Source of the DNA: Linepithema humile
Taxonomy: Eukaryota; Arthropoda; Insecta; Hymenoptera; Formicidae
Direction of reading: 5' to 3'
NCBI RefSeq assembly: GCF_040581485.1
Contig: NC_090132.1
Coordinates: 27,787,911-27,851,910, forward strand
DNA length: 64,000 nucleotides
Made by a program: the position numbers and the translations under genes. The notes under the pieces are model-generated. The model was not told the origin of the DNA. It saw nothing but the letters and a program-made list of their open reading frames with translations, and searched no databases. Shown here in pieces: positions 13,797 through 26,878 of this stretch; within the stretch, counting starts at the first letter, position 1; each line of letters opens with the position of its first letter.

Positions 13797-13949
13797 TGGC
13801 TGGTATTCATAGTCGTTTCTTATATTTAAGATCGTTTTAAAACGTCGTCATCGTCGTCTTAAAATACTAATATGGCTTTTTGATTGGTTCGTAGCATTTT
13901 AAGACAATACTAAAGACAAATATAAGAACGGACTATGAATACCGCTCTA
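13797..13949. mobile_element. MITE-like insertion, 153 bp, TA target duplication
   Basis: Left end TGGCTGGTATTCATAGTC, right end GACTATGAATACCGCTCTA. Terminal inverted repeats are about 32 bp with mismatches. The flanks read ACAT-TA and TA-ATAGAAATG, and the parallel array copy reads continuously (..GCTAATGGAAATAATG), which supports insertion with a TA duplication as in Tc1/mariner-type MITEs. No coding capacity. Confidence 0.72.
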
Positions 13950-14380
13950 TAATAGAAATGATTATCGAAAAGTGGCGTGCGTAATGCTAGCGGCGATATT
14001 GCAAGTGCACCTTTCGACCGCCATAATAGTTTTATAATGTTGGTGGCTTGTGACATAAAGCGCGAACGCTCCGTAATGAATCGAATATTTTAGCTGTTAA
14101 AAATGCATAATGTATGCGAATTTTTGTCGGGAGTGTCGATTAAAGTGACGGGCGATTGTTGAAGTGTATAGTTTACCGTGGATGTTCGCGATTAACGGCA
14201 TTTCGTCGGATTTTGCCGCACCGTGGATTGAAACGGTGAGTAAATTTTAATTACCGTAAAATGGCGTGCATAATGCAACGGCAATATTACAATTACATTC
14301 TTTGGCGCCATAATAGTTTTTTTATGTTTGGCGACTTGTGATTCAAATCGCAAACGTTCCGTGATGAATCGAATAATTCA

Positions 14381-14538
14381 CCCAGTAAACACAAGCTAAC
14401 AGTAACATAACGTCAATGTTATAATTTCCCACTTAACAATGTAATTGCAATATAACATGCCTTGTACGTAACAATTCTGTTGTTGAGTGGGAAATTGTAA
14501 CATTAATGTTATGTTACTGTTACTTTGTGTTTACTGGG
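14381..14538. mobile_element. MITE-like insertion, 158 bp, 53-bp terminal inverted repeats
   Basis: Begins CCCAGTAAACACAA and ends TTGTGTTTACTGGG. Arms 14381-14433 and 14486-14538 match at about 48 of 53 positions. It interrupts the array block TCGAATATTTTAGCTGTTAAA, which here reads TCGAATAATTCA..CAGTTATTGAAA. A CA on both sides may be the target duplication. Non-coding and non-autonomous. Confidence 0.78.
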
Positions 14539-16781
14539 CAGTTATTGAAAGTACATAATGAGTTCGAATTTTTGTCGAGATTATATATAGCGTTCGATTA
14601 AAGTAATGGGTGATTATCGAAATGTATAGTTTACCGTTGATATTTTTGATTAGCACTTCGTTGAGCGCTGTATCGTAGATTGAAATCAGTCTTCGTGAGT
14701 AAATTCTAATATCATAAGCGTGCTATAGATACGCACATTACTTTTTGCCGGATGTAGTAACAGACTCCTATAACTAGGGCGTTATTCTCTTCTTGCTTTA
14801 TGTTTTGTCTTATTCAGTACACGCTTTATGCAGTATATGATAAAGAACTCTCTGCATGTAGCACGTTGGAAATTCAGCTCGTCGAAGTTATAATAGATTC
14901 GGTGAAATGTAATTGCATTGTATGTGATATGTATATCCATACTTAACGAACTCTCTGTTATAATTATCAAGACAATTATCGTTCATTTCGCTAACTCTAA
15001 ATGTGCACAGTGTCGACCACTGTTATGTGTGCGAACGCGTTGCGGCGTAAAATTCATTCTCTTGCTTTGTTTTGTGTATACAGTGGGAAATTTGCGATGT
15101 GAATCTGTATATGACTTTTGCGCAAGTGCGCTAATTGAGTTTTGCTAGGCAATGATTATAATTAAGTGTAATTTTTCAGTATTCATCAATTTTTCGATGA
15201 GGCTGATGCGGAACAGTCTAAAGGCGAAATCTGCACTGGACGGAGCAAATTGTAATTCAGCCAGCTTTAGCTGCTAACTTATTGTTAGCTGGTTAGTACA
15301 ATTATTTGTTTGTTATTTAAATATTTATATACAAATTGTGATAATATACATATAGGCACAACCAAACACATGTATATACAATTTATATTCATTAAATATT
15401 TATTAAGTTTTTAAAATAATTATTTATGCAATTTATTGCAAATTTTAATTAAAATGGAAATAAAATGGAAATAAATAATATGCAATGATTAACATACATA
15501 CATGTAATGTATAATAATAATTAATGTATATATTAATTTTTTCAGGTACAATTGAGGACATTATTGTTAGCTTATTGTTAGCTGAAGTGCAACGATATCG
15601 GTGAGTAAATTTAATTGCTATATGTAATTATACAAAATACTGATATCATGTGCTGTTTACCAGAGTTTGTTTATTCAGAGAGCTAAATGCTATCTTTGAT
15701 CAAATTTGTCAATTTATCAAGATTGCTAACAATTTATATACTGAATAATTGCTAAGAACTGTGCTTTGACAAAATTTTGGGAATATAAATTATATAAATA
15801 TATTTGTACAACTACAAAACCAAATGTAGAAATTAAAAGTTAAAGATATAAATATTAAAAATGCGATGTTTAATATTTCCTGTTTATACATAAATATATT
15901 TTTTCTCGAATCTTATTAATGAGTTTAACTATTTAAAGTTTTTGCAAAGGAGTGGATTGTCAAAGTACAACTTTTTTGAAAATAATTCGTTTATATAGTA
16001 AAAAAGCTGTATTGGTTTTTAATACAATTGATTTTAATACAATTTTAATACAATTGGTTTTTAATACAATCGACTTTTTATCGCGCGTGTTTCAGCGAAC
16101 CGATCTCTTTCGTTGAGCACTGTAAAATTCGAGGATCTCTTAAATACAACTTAGCGAAAAGATTTCTTTCGCTACTACAGTTAAAAAGTATCGATACATT
16201 ATATCTTTTTTTCTCGTCCTTTTGAGTAATTTATAGTTTTATAATTATCAAAACATTATTGCTTAATTTTTAGTTTAAATTGTGGTAGAATTAAAAATCA
16301 TACACTCTTCTATTTTAATAAATAACATACTTGATAAAATAGCTATATTATTACGTTGCTACTAACAAAAATTGCCATGTTAACATCAGAAAATTTCAAA
16401 TTGAAATTTTTTAAACAATTATCAACAATAATTAACAATAATAATCCACAACAAACAGTAATCAGTATAATGATGCCTGGTAATAAAATTGTAATTTAAT
16501 GTTACAAAATTTAACTGCTAAATTTTCAAATAACTTTGTTATTTGATATTAAAAATATATTTTGTGTATCACGAATGTATCATTTACTAATGAGTTTGTA
16601 AAATTTTAAATTAGTAAAAATGAACTTATCTTTAATTTAGAAAGTTATTTGTGTTTCCCCAAAACTGGGGTTAATAGAATATGCTATTTTAACATTAAGC
16701 AGTTCAATTATGGCGCTATATTTATTTGTTCATTATTTATATATATAAATATGTATATTATAATTATAATACGAAATTTAA

Positions 16782-16911
16782 AAAATATCCTGATATTTGA
16801 CTATAATTATAATTACGCATTACGTTTATTATTATAATAAATATTATTATATTATTATAATAACATAACATAATGCGTAATTATAATTATAGTCAAATAT
16901 CAGAATATTTT
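16782..16911. repeat. Large hairpin, 41-bp arms (40/41), AT-only loop
   Basis: Arm 16782-16822 (core TATTTGACTATAATTATAAT, TACGCATTA) pairs with 16871-16911 with one mismatch. The loop of 48 bases is almost pure A/T. Likely a foldback element or MITE; a hairpin small-RNA precursor is possible but unsupported. Confidence 0.82.
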
Positions 16912-17562
16912 TGTATTTTTCTCTTTTTCATTTCTTTTCTTCTGCTATCTTCTCGCTACTTTATATTTGTCTCACTATATGACAGAGTGAGAAAACGAAC
17001 AAAGAATAAAAGATACCGTGCTATGTTATTGATTTACAATATTATAGAGAGGTCAAGTTTCTTTTATCTGATATTAATTATTAATAATAAAATTCATTGT
17101 ATCATATCTTTTATCTTGTACACGTTATTTCACGTCTACATTGCCACATTGTCAATTCAAGCATAAAGCTTAACAAATGTGAAGTAGTGGAAAGGTAATC
17201 GAGATCGGAAATGAAAGAAAGGATAAATCAGAAAATAAAGTATGAACGTTTGACATGAGTATAATCTCACGGATGAAAGAATGGATTTAATCTCGAAAGT
17301 GCCACTATTCGTTTGCTCAATCCATCAAATTTATCTGCCAAATTCAGTTTCTTGGCGTCTATTATCGAATCGTTCCACTCGCTTCGATTTATCTCTTTTA
17401 GTAGTCCTTCTTTCGCTGTCAGCGTAAAGTGCACATTGATCCTTCTTTCTGACGTAAAAGGAGGCTTTAGAACATTTCCAGTATACTTACGAATACAAAA
17501 CAACAACGTGGAATTTTTGATACCGCCGGAGGTAGCCGAGAAAATAATACCGGTGTAAAATA

Positions 17563-17588
17563 AGAGAGAAAGAGAGAGAGAGAGAGAA
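17563..17588. repeat. GA microsatellite
   Basis: Run of GAGA dinucleotides with one AAA interruption. Confidence 0.85.
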
Positions 17589-20500
17589 TGTCTCTTGAAA
17601 TAACTGTGAAACTTTGCGAATTCAACATTCCGCCATTTTTATCACATCTAATTGTACTTTTACATTTCTTCTTCCGTTATTAGTATACGCTGGGAATGGC
17701 TGCAAAACTTGGCCAAACTCAATATACTGACTTTTTTATTTGTTTTAATCATACTTCTGCATTTCTTTCATCGTTGTTAGCATTTAATTTGGTCAGCAAT
17801 GAACCTCTTGAATTTCGCTAGCAGTAATAGAAGTACTTTGAAGTAATACTTTGATTGTGAGAAATGTGAGTTAGAGTTGTACTGTTTCTCTCTGTCGAAA
17901 ATTATCTCCGAGAAATCACGGTATAGGCACAGAGAAATGTTCTATTTCATCTTTCCGCTTTCATCTTCATTTTGACGAAGTTCGGATCATATATCATTTA
18001 CCATCTGCCAGTTCCGGTTTCTGGCTGTTCGTTAGTGGATTTGCCTCTGTATAAATTATCTATTTAGTCTAACTGTACGCGCAGCAGATATGGAATAGTT
18101 TCCTCGAATTATTCGCTAAAGTACTAATTATTACTGGCAGTATTGAGAGTAAGCGTACGGATAAATTTAAGCGCATTAGCGATTTATTAGTTGCATTTAA
18201 TGAGTAGCATAAAGAGCATTTATAAAGTATAAGACTGCTAAGAGAGTGCTGCAAGATTTTTTTAATATTTAATATTACCTATTTCAAAAATATCTTAGTG
18301 AGTTTTTACAAAAAAAACTTATATTTATTAATTTAAAGCTCAATTAAATTTTTCTAAAAAAGAAGACAATGCAAATTGAATATCGTTTTGCATCGAGCAA
18401 ATTTATGTCAGAAGGAAATATTCAATTTTTAAAATAAGAAAATAAATCTTTAATTGCCTTAAATTGCTTATAGCAAAATTGGCAAATTTTGCGCTGATAT
18501 GTACGATTATATAAAACTAGTCTTATTAGTCTATCATGAAGAGATGTTCTGCTGCAGACAGTTCCAACAGACCAATGCAACGCCGGCGTTGTTCCATTAC
18601 CGCCCGTGCATTACTCTCTTTGTGCCAGGCGCCTTTCTGCGCGCTCTTATTTGTCGTCTCCGACGAGATGAAACGCGATCGGCCGTCTGGCATGAAAAAG
18701 ACATCCCGCATTGCTGGGATTTTCGAAATTTTGGGAAATGCGATTTAATGTGGTCTACCAAGTAAGCGATATTTCCTGGTAGCTAGCCCTACGATCCAAT
18801 AAGTATTTCAGGAAATGCGCTCGTCCGGTAGAGGCAGGAAACGAGAAGAGGACGAATATGTTTCCGTGCAAGACATACCACGAGCGAATGCATTCGCGAA
18901 ATAATGCATAGACCGGCTTTCTTTATATTTTACGTCGTTGAACGTGACCGCCTACGAGGCGAGTTTCCGTTTTTCTCACATGTTTCGGAGGAAGTTGTGG
19001 ATAAATAATCACATAATGGCAGTCACAAAACGACCGAGGCTGTATTTTACTTTGATATATAGAATGCGGAGCGGCTAAGCAGCCCGATATGAAAGGCGCA
19101 AAAACGGAAGCGATATAACTCTATTTGAGGCAACAAATAGAATTGTAATTAGTTTTTGGCATCGCGTATGATTCAGAACATTGTGGAAAATTTAGCTCAC
19201 CGGAGTTGAATACGTTTCATTTCAATAAAAGCATTGACGAGAAATTGTTAGCGAATAATTCAATTCATATTTGTGAAGAAAAAAATTTGTTCATTGATCA
19301 GGAAAGCAATTCATAACGATTGTCATTGTTATTCAGAATTATATCATATATGAAAGCTGTTTCATTGAAATGAGATTACTTACGTTGATTTATTTTTCTG
19401 ATCTTATTTTTATATTGTAAGAAACTTGTCGATGGATCGAAGTTTTTCTCGAGAAAGTATAAGGTGTAGATTGATATATTACGCGTATGAAATACTTATA
19501 AGTTTCGTAAGTGCTTTTGTTAATACTGTTGGTTCAATGAAAAAGTAATTTTTTTTGTGAAAACAAACTTAATTCGATTTCTGTAACATATATATAAGTG
19601 TTTCTTTGGGACACTCTGTATGATTTAAAGAATCGCGAAATACAATACAATGTAGATAGTCATTTATCAGATTAAATTACGAGAGAAACACTTTATCGTT
19701 TTATGCAATCCGTTCGTGTATGAGTTAATGCAGCGAAATAATATTATTATTTATGCATCGAGAATTTCATGATTTCGTACAGTTGGAGATGTAGAAATCA
19801 GTGTATAAGATTGTATAATCTCTATATAGAATAACTGTAAATATCATTGTTTTCAATTTATGAAAATTATAATAATTCAAAATTTAATTAATAAAGTCAG
19901 TATCAATTTTGTCGATGACAATATAATATTTTTCAGTATTATGCATAATATTATAAATGAAGAATATTTCATTTAGATAATTATATGTAATTTGTAATGT
20001 TATTTTTGCATTGTAAGTTTATCATGTTAATTGGTCGTAAGTTATCACGTTAATTAGTCCAAGCTTTTCCCGTGAAAGTGGAATGTTACTTGATATTTCA
20101 CGAGGGCAAAGTTTCAGAAGTTTCCTGTTTCTATTGTACAATTGTTTCGTGCAGCTGTATTGACAGTGCAATTACAACGAAAATTACACACTATCGTGGA
20201 CATTCACTATATTGTAGTTACGCTGCATCAATCACAAAATCTCGAAATGCCACTTGTTGAATGAAACTTGCGAGCCATTACGTCTCAAATCGACGTCTTC
20301 TGATACGTATCCATTTCATATCGGTTTAATATGGTTTACCCATTTCTCACAAAAATGCGATATTTGCATTGTTGTATTTTATCCTTTATATCTCTGTCTC
20401 TTTTCGTATTTTGAAGAAAAATTTGCAATATTTAATAACAGTGTTGGTTAATTTGTGACTATTTGCGTTGAACTAAACGTTGAATTTTCGATAAAAGAAT

Positions 20501-23500
20501 TATTTACACGAATCCATTTTACGTAGATAAATAAAATAATTTGTTTAAAATTTTTTTTACAAATCTATATATATTTTTAAATGTAGCATTTATTTGTCAT
20601 ATGTAAAACTATCTCTGCGGATTTTGTATCTTTTTGTTTAAAATTTGAGCAATTTTGAATTGTCTGCTCTGTAAATGTTCGCGAATTAATAGCCGGTAAA
20701 GCGATATTGATCATGGAAGTTAAGAGTGAATAGATTCGAGATTGAATCTCTCCATGTTCGGCGCTAATTGGTAAAGCAACGTAAAAGCAATGCATTTTGA
20801 GATAAATGGTCTAATGAAGTACAACGATTATCGAAATTTCAACATTGGACATTTTCATTTGTGGGCTTTGTTTTATTAAGTATTCATTTCCTGCGACGAT
20901 TGATCAAATTATTTTCGTTATTACGCGGGGCAATATAATTAAATGAGTTCAAGGCTTAGGTATACATACATTCAGGGAAAACCATTTGCGTGCTCACCGC
21001 TAATTGTCGGGGCAAGGTAGGATATTTTAAGATGCTTCTGACATAAGAGGCGAAAAACTCGAACATTTTCTCCACGAAATGCAGTCTTGATTTTACGTGC
21101 ATAATGTTTTTTAATTAGTACCTATTTCCATCAGTAAGCTGTACTTTTGACGTCTTTCGTTTTACTTTTAGTCGCCGCGTTCTAATTCTGGTAGAGATGC
21201 ACCTTTTACTTTTAGATTCGTTATCGAATTTGCGCTAATTCTTATTCTTTAAACTATGTGGTGAGAAATTTTACCCCGGTGGATATTCATCAAGGAAAAG
21301 TTCACGCGCGCTGCAGTCAAAAGTGAAAAGTTTTCAACGGAAAGTTGAGGAAGAAACTTGCGACTTCGCGAATATTAATGTAGCAAGGTCGCGCGTAATT
21401 TTCACGAGAGTAATTTCCACTGTTTCACATTTCCATTTAATTTAATTGTCACTGGAATCTTCGTTTTTGACAAATAACAAATTTACATGGCATCGATAAA
21501 CTTGATTTATTTATTAACATTCAATAGAATTTCCGTGTTGTTAACGTAACATAGGGATAAAGTTTATCGAGCAATCTTCAATTTCGATTTGCGTTGCATT
21601 TCTCATTTCCGCTGTGCGTAGTCGAATTTTAACGAGTTGCATTGTATAAAGCTGATTCTGTTTTAGCGAGGTGACATTATTTCTCCGTGTGCAAGTTAGT
21701 TTCAATTTCCGCCAATCGTGTTTCCATACGTGTTGGCCAATTCGAAACTCGTACAATATTCATAAAGAATTTAATGAATTTTCAGAATCTTGCCACCTAT
21801 GGTCATATGCGTTTCAAATATATTTTTGATGATTGAACAAAACGTCGCAACAATGTATGCGATTTTCGATACATTCCGGATCTGTTATTAAATTTCGTTG
21901 CATTTTCTCGACCTGTTTACAAGTCTGTATATGTATACGTTGATATTTGAACTTTCGCAATGTGGTACAAATACGGAATAAATGATACGTATTGTAGTGC
22001 AATATTTCATTTAACAATATATTGTTAAATTGGATTTATATTATCTGTTGAATCTACAATATTATCTTTCGAAAGTTTATAATTTGTTAGTAACAATATT
22101 TCTCCAAATTAGTATATTCTTTCAAATTAGATGGTATTATTTCGTAATACGATTAATTAAAACAATTTTTTGAATATTAAAATACTAAGTGGATAAAAGT
22201 TGCTTATAGAGTTACTTTTAGTTCGTTAAATTTTTCTTGGGTAAAATTATAATCTATATAGACAGCGGATTGTTTTTTAACCCAAATTATTGGTAGAACT
22301 AGGCCATAATCTGATTATCGATTTAGTATGCTATTAAGAATTTATTGATTTTCCTAGCTTTCTTCTTTAACCGTATGTGCAGCGGCTTTATTTCTGGAAG
22401 TTTTCCAGAGATGACATTAATATTTTAAGTACTCCGTGAACGTTTAACCGCGAGTGGCAATGTGAGCGACAAGCGGCCGAATGGCTACAGCTCCGTTCGT
22501 GCTCTGGCATAAAATAGGAGGTTTCCGAAGTACACAGCACGTAAACATTTTAGCTCTTTCTCCGAAACAAGAAATGGAAATCGGATACTCGTTGGCAGAT
22601 AAGCATATAGATATCAAAGGTTGCTGAATTGTGTAAACAAGTCGATTTTTATAACAGACGAGCTCATATTGCTACGTTCTAACGACACACTTTATTGCAA
22701 ATAATGATGTATTACATGGAAATGTTGATGATAAAAAAGTAATTTCTTTAAATGTATCTTAACAAAAATATAGAGTTTTCTCTCTAATATTTGAACTTGA
22801 AATCAAGAACTTATACGATGAAAAACGTCCGAAGTAATATCATAGTTAAAAACGGAAGAGAGCCGAGATTAAATTTTGCACGCGCGCGAGGGTAATGGGT
22901 TTGTTACGTTGAAAATTTAATTAAAAATCATACATCTCGACTATTATTTTTATAAATCAAATAACAATAGAAGTATATTATTTATTTTTTCGACTTTTTT
23001 TTAACTTTTCAAATGGGAACTACTACGCGCTTTAATTAAACGGAATTCTCGAATGTTTGGTTGAACAAAGCATAGCCGTAGGGCAGAACGTTATTATAAA
23101 TGAGGTTTATCCTTTGCAAGAACTCTATGCGCACCTACATACATACATACAGAAGTACCTATACTCATTATTGCCATAGTAGTCGGCGTAATATGCACAT
23201 GAATGTGCATGAGTATGCTAAGAGTGTCCCCGGAGTACTGCACGTATCATGTTGTCGCGTTGACGCAAAGCGACGGCCCTATTCGTCACGCTTGCGGTAA
23301 TTGGAACAGGTAATTGGAAAAAGTTTCGGAGATTCATTAACGAGCGATTGTCGGCGCGATTGAGTGTTGGCCGCCGGGAATGGGATTACACGCTTATCGA
23401 GTGTTTATTTTAATCGCGTGGCGTGCTTTTCTCTCTCACGCTCGCTCTCGAAATTTTATATCATAATTGAAATTCAGAGGCGACTTTAGTCGGTAAATTG

Positions 23501-24600
23501 ATTTATGCGACTATGTAGAAAATTTTAATTTTCTGCTATCTCCTGGTCGTCGCGACATATCTACAAATGTTGACGTTAATTGTTTGTTTTGCATATAACG
23601 AATTATTATTAATTTCATATCATATGTTTTGCTGTTCTATTGCAATATGATATATGCAGTTTCATGTTAAATTTCTCTTTCTACATGAATTCTCAATTGA
23701 ATTTTCATTTCTAATTAATATTAGAATTAAAGCTGAGAGATCGTTCTCTTCATTCGCATTTACCTTAATGACTTCCCAATAGATTGTTATCTGGTTTTCG
23801 TAATCTTGCGCTTTATTATACTATAAAATCAATAAGCAATATTGCGACTTCACTGAAACGATATTTACGTCAGTAATCTTGAGAGACGTCTCTTTGAATA
23901 AAAACTTTTTGCTTGGATAAAGATAAACAGCCACTAACGACGTTTATAAATATCGAACGGTATAATCATAGAAGCAAGTTTGCGGATTTATCGAAGTTAA
24001 ATGGCAGGCGGCGACGTCAACTTGATGTGTGTCGATCGACGTGCTCGTTCCGATTCGGTTCGTGAACACGTTTTCAATCTAGCGGCGTACCCGCAAAAAG
24101 GAAAATTCGATTTCACGACGATCGATGAGAAGTTGGAAGATTTTCGTCATTATTTGACGGCGTTGAGCGGAGAAGCGGGCATTGGAAAAAAAAAGATTAA
24201 CTGAGAAGTTCATAGCGTGATAAAAATTAGACGATGCTCTCGGCGGGAGCAACGAGGAAAATAAAATCACGGAGAGCGAACCACTATCGTCGTTTATCGT
24301 GATCTACCGTGATCCACCGAGGATTATCATGGGCCACGGACACCGCCCGTGGTTCAGCGTTTAAACTTTGCTCTTCGACAATTTTTCTCTCTATTAACTT
24401 TTAAACGAATTTTGTCACGAAGCTGCAGCAATCTAGTTTCCTACGAATTGCTTAACGTCATTATTTCTAACTGAGGCATATGAGATAATTATAAAATAAT
24501 ATCTATCGAGACAAATACAATAATAATCGAGGGCATATTTTGAATATATCGAACAGAATAATATATTATTTATTTTTTCATCTTTACTCTCTCTTCTGAA

Positions 24601-24642
24601 AGCCATGCTCTTCTTGAAGCCATGCTCTTCTTGAAGCCATGC
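24601..24642. repeat. Short tandem repeat, 17-bp unit, about 2.5 copies
   Basis: AGCCATGCTCTTCTTGA occurs exactly twice, followed by AGCCATGC. Confidence 0.9.
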
Positions 24643-26431
24643 AGGTTTCCATACAAAGATGTGTCTGGAACATTTTTTTACTTATAAATTTTTTTGCGTT
24701 TACAAAAAGTTTTTAATAGAAAAATCTGACGCGAAGCTAGGTAACATGTAGTTGCATACAATAGTCTATTATCAAACATAGTTTTATGTTAAATCGGAGC
24801 AAAAGTCTTTTGAGATCAAGAATGGAGAAGAAAAAGAGATTTTTGTTGTTATATCTTTACAAAACATTGAAAACGTTTTTCCTTTAGTTCTAAGCTTTCA
24901 AGCTTTTAGTTCTCGCTGCACGGTTCGTCGAATACGTTCAAAAATTGCAGGAATTGCGCGAATTCGAGCGCTTTATGCAGTTACATGCAATTTTCTGCGC
25001 ATTTCAGGTTTTTCCATTGAAGGCTATAGAAACGCAAAAGAGTTTATGACTTCAACTATGAATTTCTTTTGCCATGCTGCATTTGCTATGCTTCTGTTAT
25101 TCACTATAAAAATTGAACATAGAATGCGAAATACGTCAATTTAAAGTCAAACAGTGCGTCAGTATTACATTTTATCGCGTTTGCGAAGTTTTTTTCAATA
25201 TTACAGTCTTGTCTTTATTCATTTCTTCCTCGCAGATTGAGAGTTATACAATTAGATGATTCGTTGACGTTCGTTATGAAAATTTTAATGATATTTACGG
25301 TAATATACTTTGGTCAAATACAGAGGCATCCATTCCTGCTCTCGTGATGCATAAGCAAATGTATATGCACGCTGCTTTATGGAGTGGTCCGAGGGGCGCG
25401 TTATTATATTTTATTCATTCTGTTGCGTCGCTAGCTAGACAAAGCGGGAAACGGGACGAAGATGATAAATTTCCTGCGCGTTCATCAAAGGATTGTTGAG
25501 TAACTCGAAAGGCGTTTTCAAGTTAAAATACTTTGTGTTTGCGTGAGGAATAGATCTAAACTTCAAAGACAGAATTTACGGGAGGGCAAAATGCTTTTCT
25601 TTCTCTAATAAATTTCACAGCTTAAAAAGGTATTTTATGTCGATTTTTATTGCAACGAGCAAGAATTGCACTGTTCGACAGTGATTGTAGAAGAGAGTAG
25701 CTAGAAAATACTTTCATTATACAACTAGAATTTCTGTATTAATTCTATTTTTCTTCCAAACACGATTTATTTATATTTACGTCACTCTAAGAGCTTCTAT
25801 TTATTTATCGACCAGCTTTACTGACGTTTTGCGCGTTATATAAAGTTTGTACGTGCGCGTTAGAGAGTAGTTGGTCTTTTTGTTGAATAAGGAATGTATA
25901 AATATAACGACATGGCAGTATTTGCCAGAACTATACGGAGAGATTGAAGTGCATTCTGACACGCGCTGGCGTAGCGGTAACGTGTTTTGCATACCGTTAT
26001 GCGTGCTTTATGGTGGCCCTTTATGGTGTCTATTCGCATGAAGCACGATGGTTGGTATCTACATGAAATAACGCGATTTCTCCAAGAGAGATGCATTCCA
26101 TAGAAAGTGCTGAAGGACGTTCGCGAAATTCGACTCTCGAGAGGGACAAGAGCGCTTTCCTATGTCCGGAAACAAGCACGATTTAGCCGGGAGTTCGATT
26201 TCGTTTTCACAGAAGGATATATTTCAGTATTAAGTCTCAGTAGATCCGGTTGATGTCTAGCTTTCCATTTTCGTAATGGCGTTTTTATGTTGGAGTCGGC
26301 TGGTTGGAACGGGGGTTGCTCGCATAAAGGAGAATGTGAGCGATGTCGTTCCTAAACGATTGATATACTCGATAGCAAATCTAGCCGACCGCACTATCTA
26401 TTTGCATTTATTATATAATAATAAATGTCTC

Positions 26432-26454
26432 AATATAATAATAATAATAATAAT
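26432..26454. repeat. ATA microsatellite
   Basis: About seven ATA/AAT triplets in a row. Confidence 0.85.
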
Positions 26455-26751
26455 GCTTCATTTCGCATCTTTCTCTCAAGAACTAATTTCACTTACTTTT
26501 TGATTCAAAAATATTTTCTTGCATGCAAGATTTATGTAAAATATGGAAAGTGATTCCGATTTCTAAAATATGGAAAAAAATATGATTCCATATATTTATT
26601 TTTATTTAGGAACAATTACATTTTATGTCATATAAACATCAAGTGCGTATTTATAAATAAACAAATAAAATTTGAAGAGTTTTAGATACTGTATTTATAA
26701 TGACATGAAATTTTATGGTTATTTACGATTTCTTAACTTTTACTTGTTTTG

Positions 26752-26767
26752 AAACTGGAAAAGTTTA
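26752..26767. repeat. Left 16-bp direct repeat flanking the PDI-like fragment
   Basis: AAACTGGAAAAGTTTA at 26752-26767 is repeated exactly at 26878-26893, on the other side of the PDI-like fragment. This is consistent with a target-site duplication or with repair using a repeated junction. Confidence 0.75.
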
Positions 26768-26773
26768 AAAAAA

Positions 26774-26878
26774 CTCTGCCGAGTTTAGCTTGCCGTGCCG
26801 CTTCAGCTTGTCCTCCACAAAGGCGGTGACGAATTCCAGAACATTCTTGGTGGTAATCTCTGGATTATCGGACTTGAA
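26774..26878 (-). pseudogene. Protein disulfide isomerase-like coding fragment, 35 codons
   Basis: The minus strand reads FKSDNPEITTKNVLEF then VTAFVEDKLKRH with GC-richer, codon-like composition inside AT-rich DNA. It resembles the end of the b' domain/linker of classical protein disulfide isomerases, where family members read like (E)IT-x(3)-(L/V)-x-FV-x-(A/S)F-x-(D/E)-GKLK-x-H just before the a' thioredoxin domain. No CGHC active site or further PDI sequence is nearby, so it is a fragment or a lone exon. The minus-strand left edge (AAACTTTTCCAG) could act as a splice acceptor. The fragment is bracketed by 16-bp direct repeats. The family call is from memory of motif pattern and is moderate. 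Confidence 0.5.

Larger units (their letters stand above)
12650..14720. repeat. Diverged two-level repeat array with nested short insertions
   Basis: Shared blocks recur in order: TTTGTGTTTTGA..GCGCG; GATTATCGAAA; GCGATATTGCAAGTG; CCTTTCGACCGCCATAATAG; TTTTAGCTGTTAAAA; GCGAATTTTTGTCG; GTCGATCAAAGTGACGAGCG; TGTATAGTTTACCGTGG; TTCGCGATTAACG with ATTTCGTCGGA. They occur near 12760-13064, 13068-13460 (diverged), 13952-14240 and 14260-14720 (diverged). The pair of subunits is itself duplicated: about 12650-13560 against 13590-14720. No long open frame is conserved across the copies, so it is a non-coding repeat or a decayed element of unknown type. Confidence 0.85.
14721..26751. other. Mostly non-coding AT-rich stretch
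   Basis: Contains the 16.8-kb hairpin, the GA microsatellite and the 17-bp tandem repeat, with scattered CpG-rich islets (about 18.5-19.1 kb, 22.4-22.5 kb, 23.2-23.4 kb, 24.0-24.35 kb). No supportable gene. A fragment similar to array edges (CGGTGAGTAAATTTAATT) occurs near 15600. Confidence 0.55.

Noticed and set aside
17267..17558. Overlapping open frames on both strands (about 80 codons each)
   Set aside because: Neither matches a known family, the plus frame lacks a real ATG, and there are no convincing splice sites.
24001..24204. ATG-started 67-codon frame in a GC-richer patch
   Set aside because: It follows a stop directly, has no recognisable domain or splice partner, and ends in a poly-A slip-like tract; not enough to call a gene.
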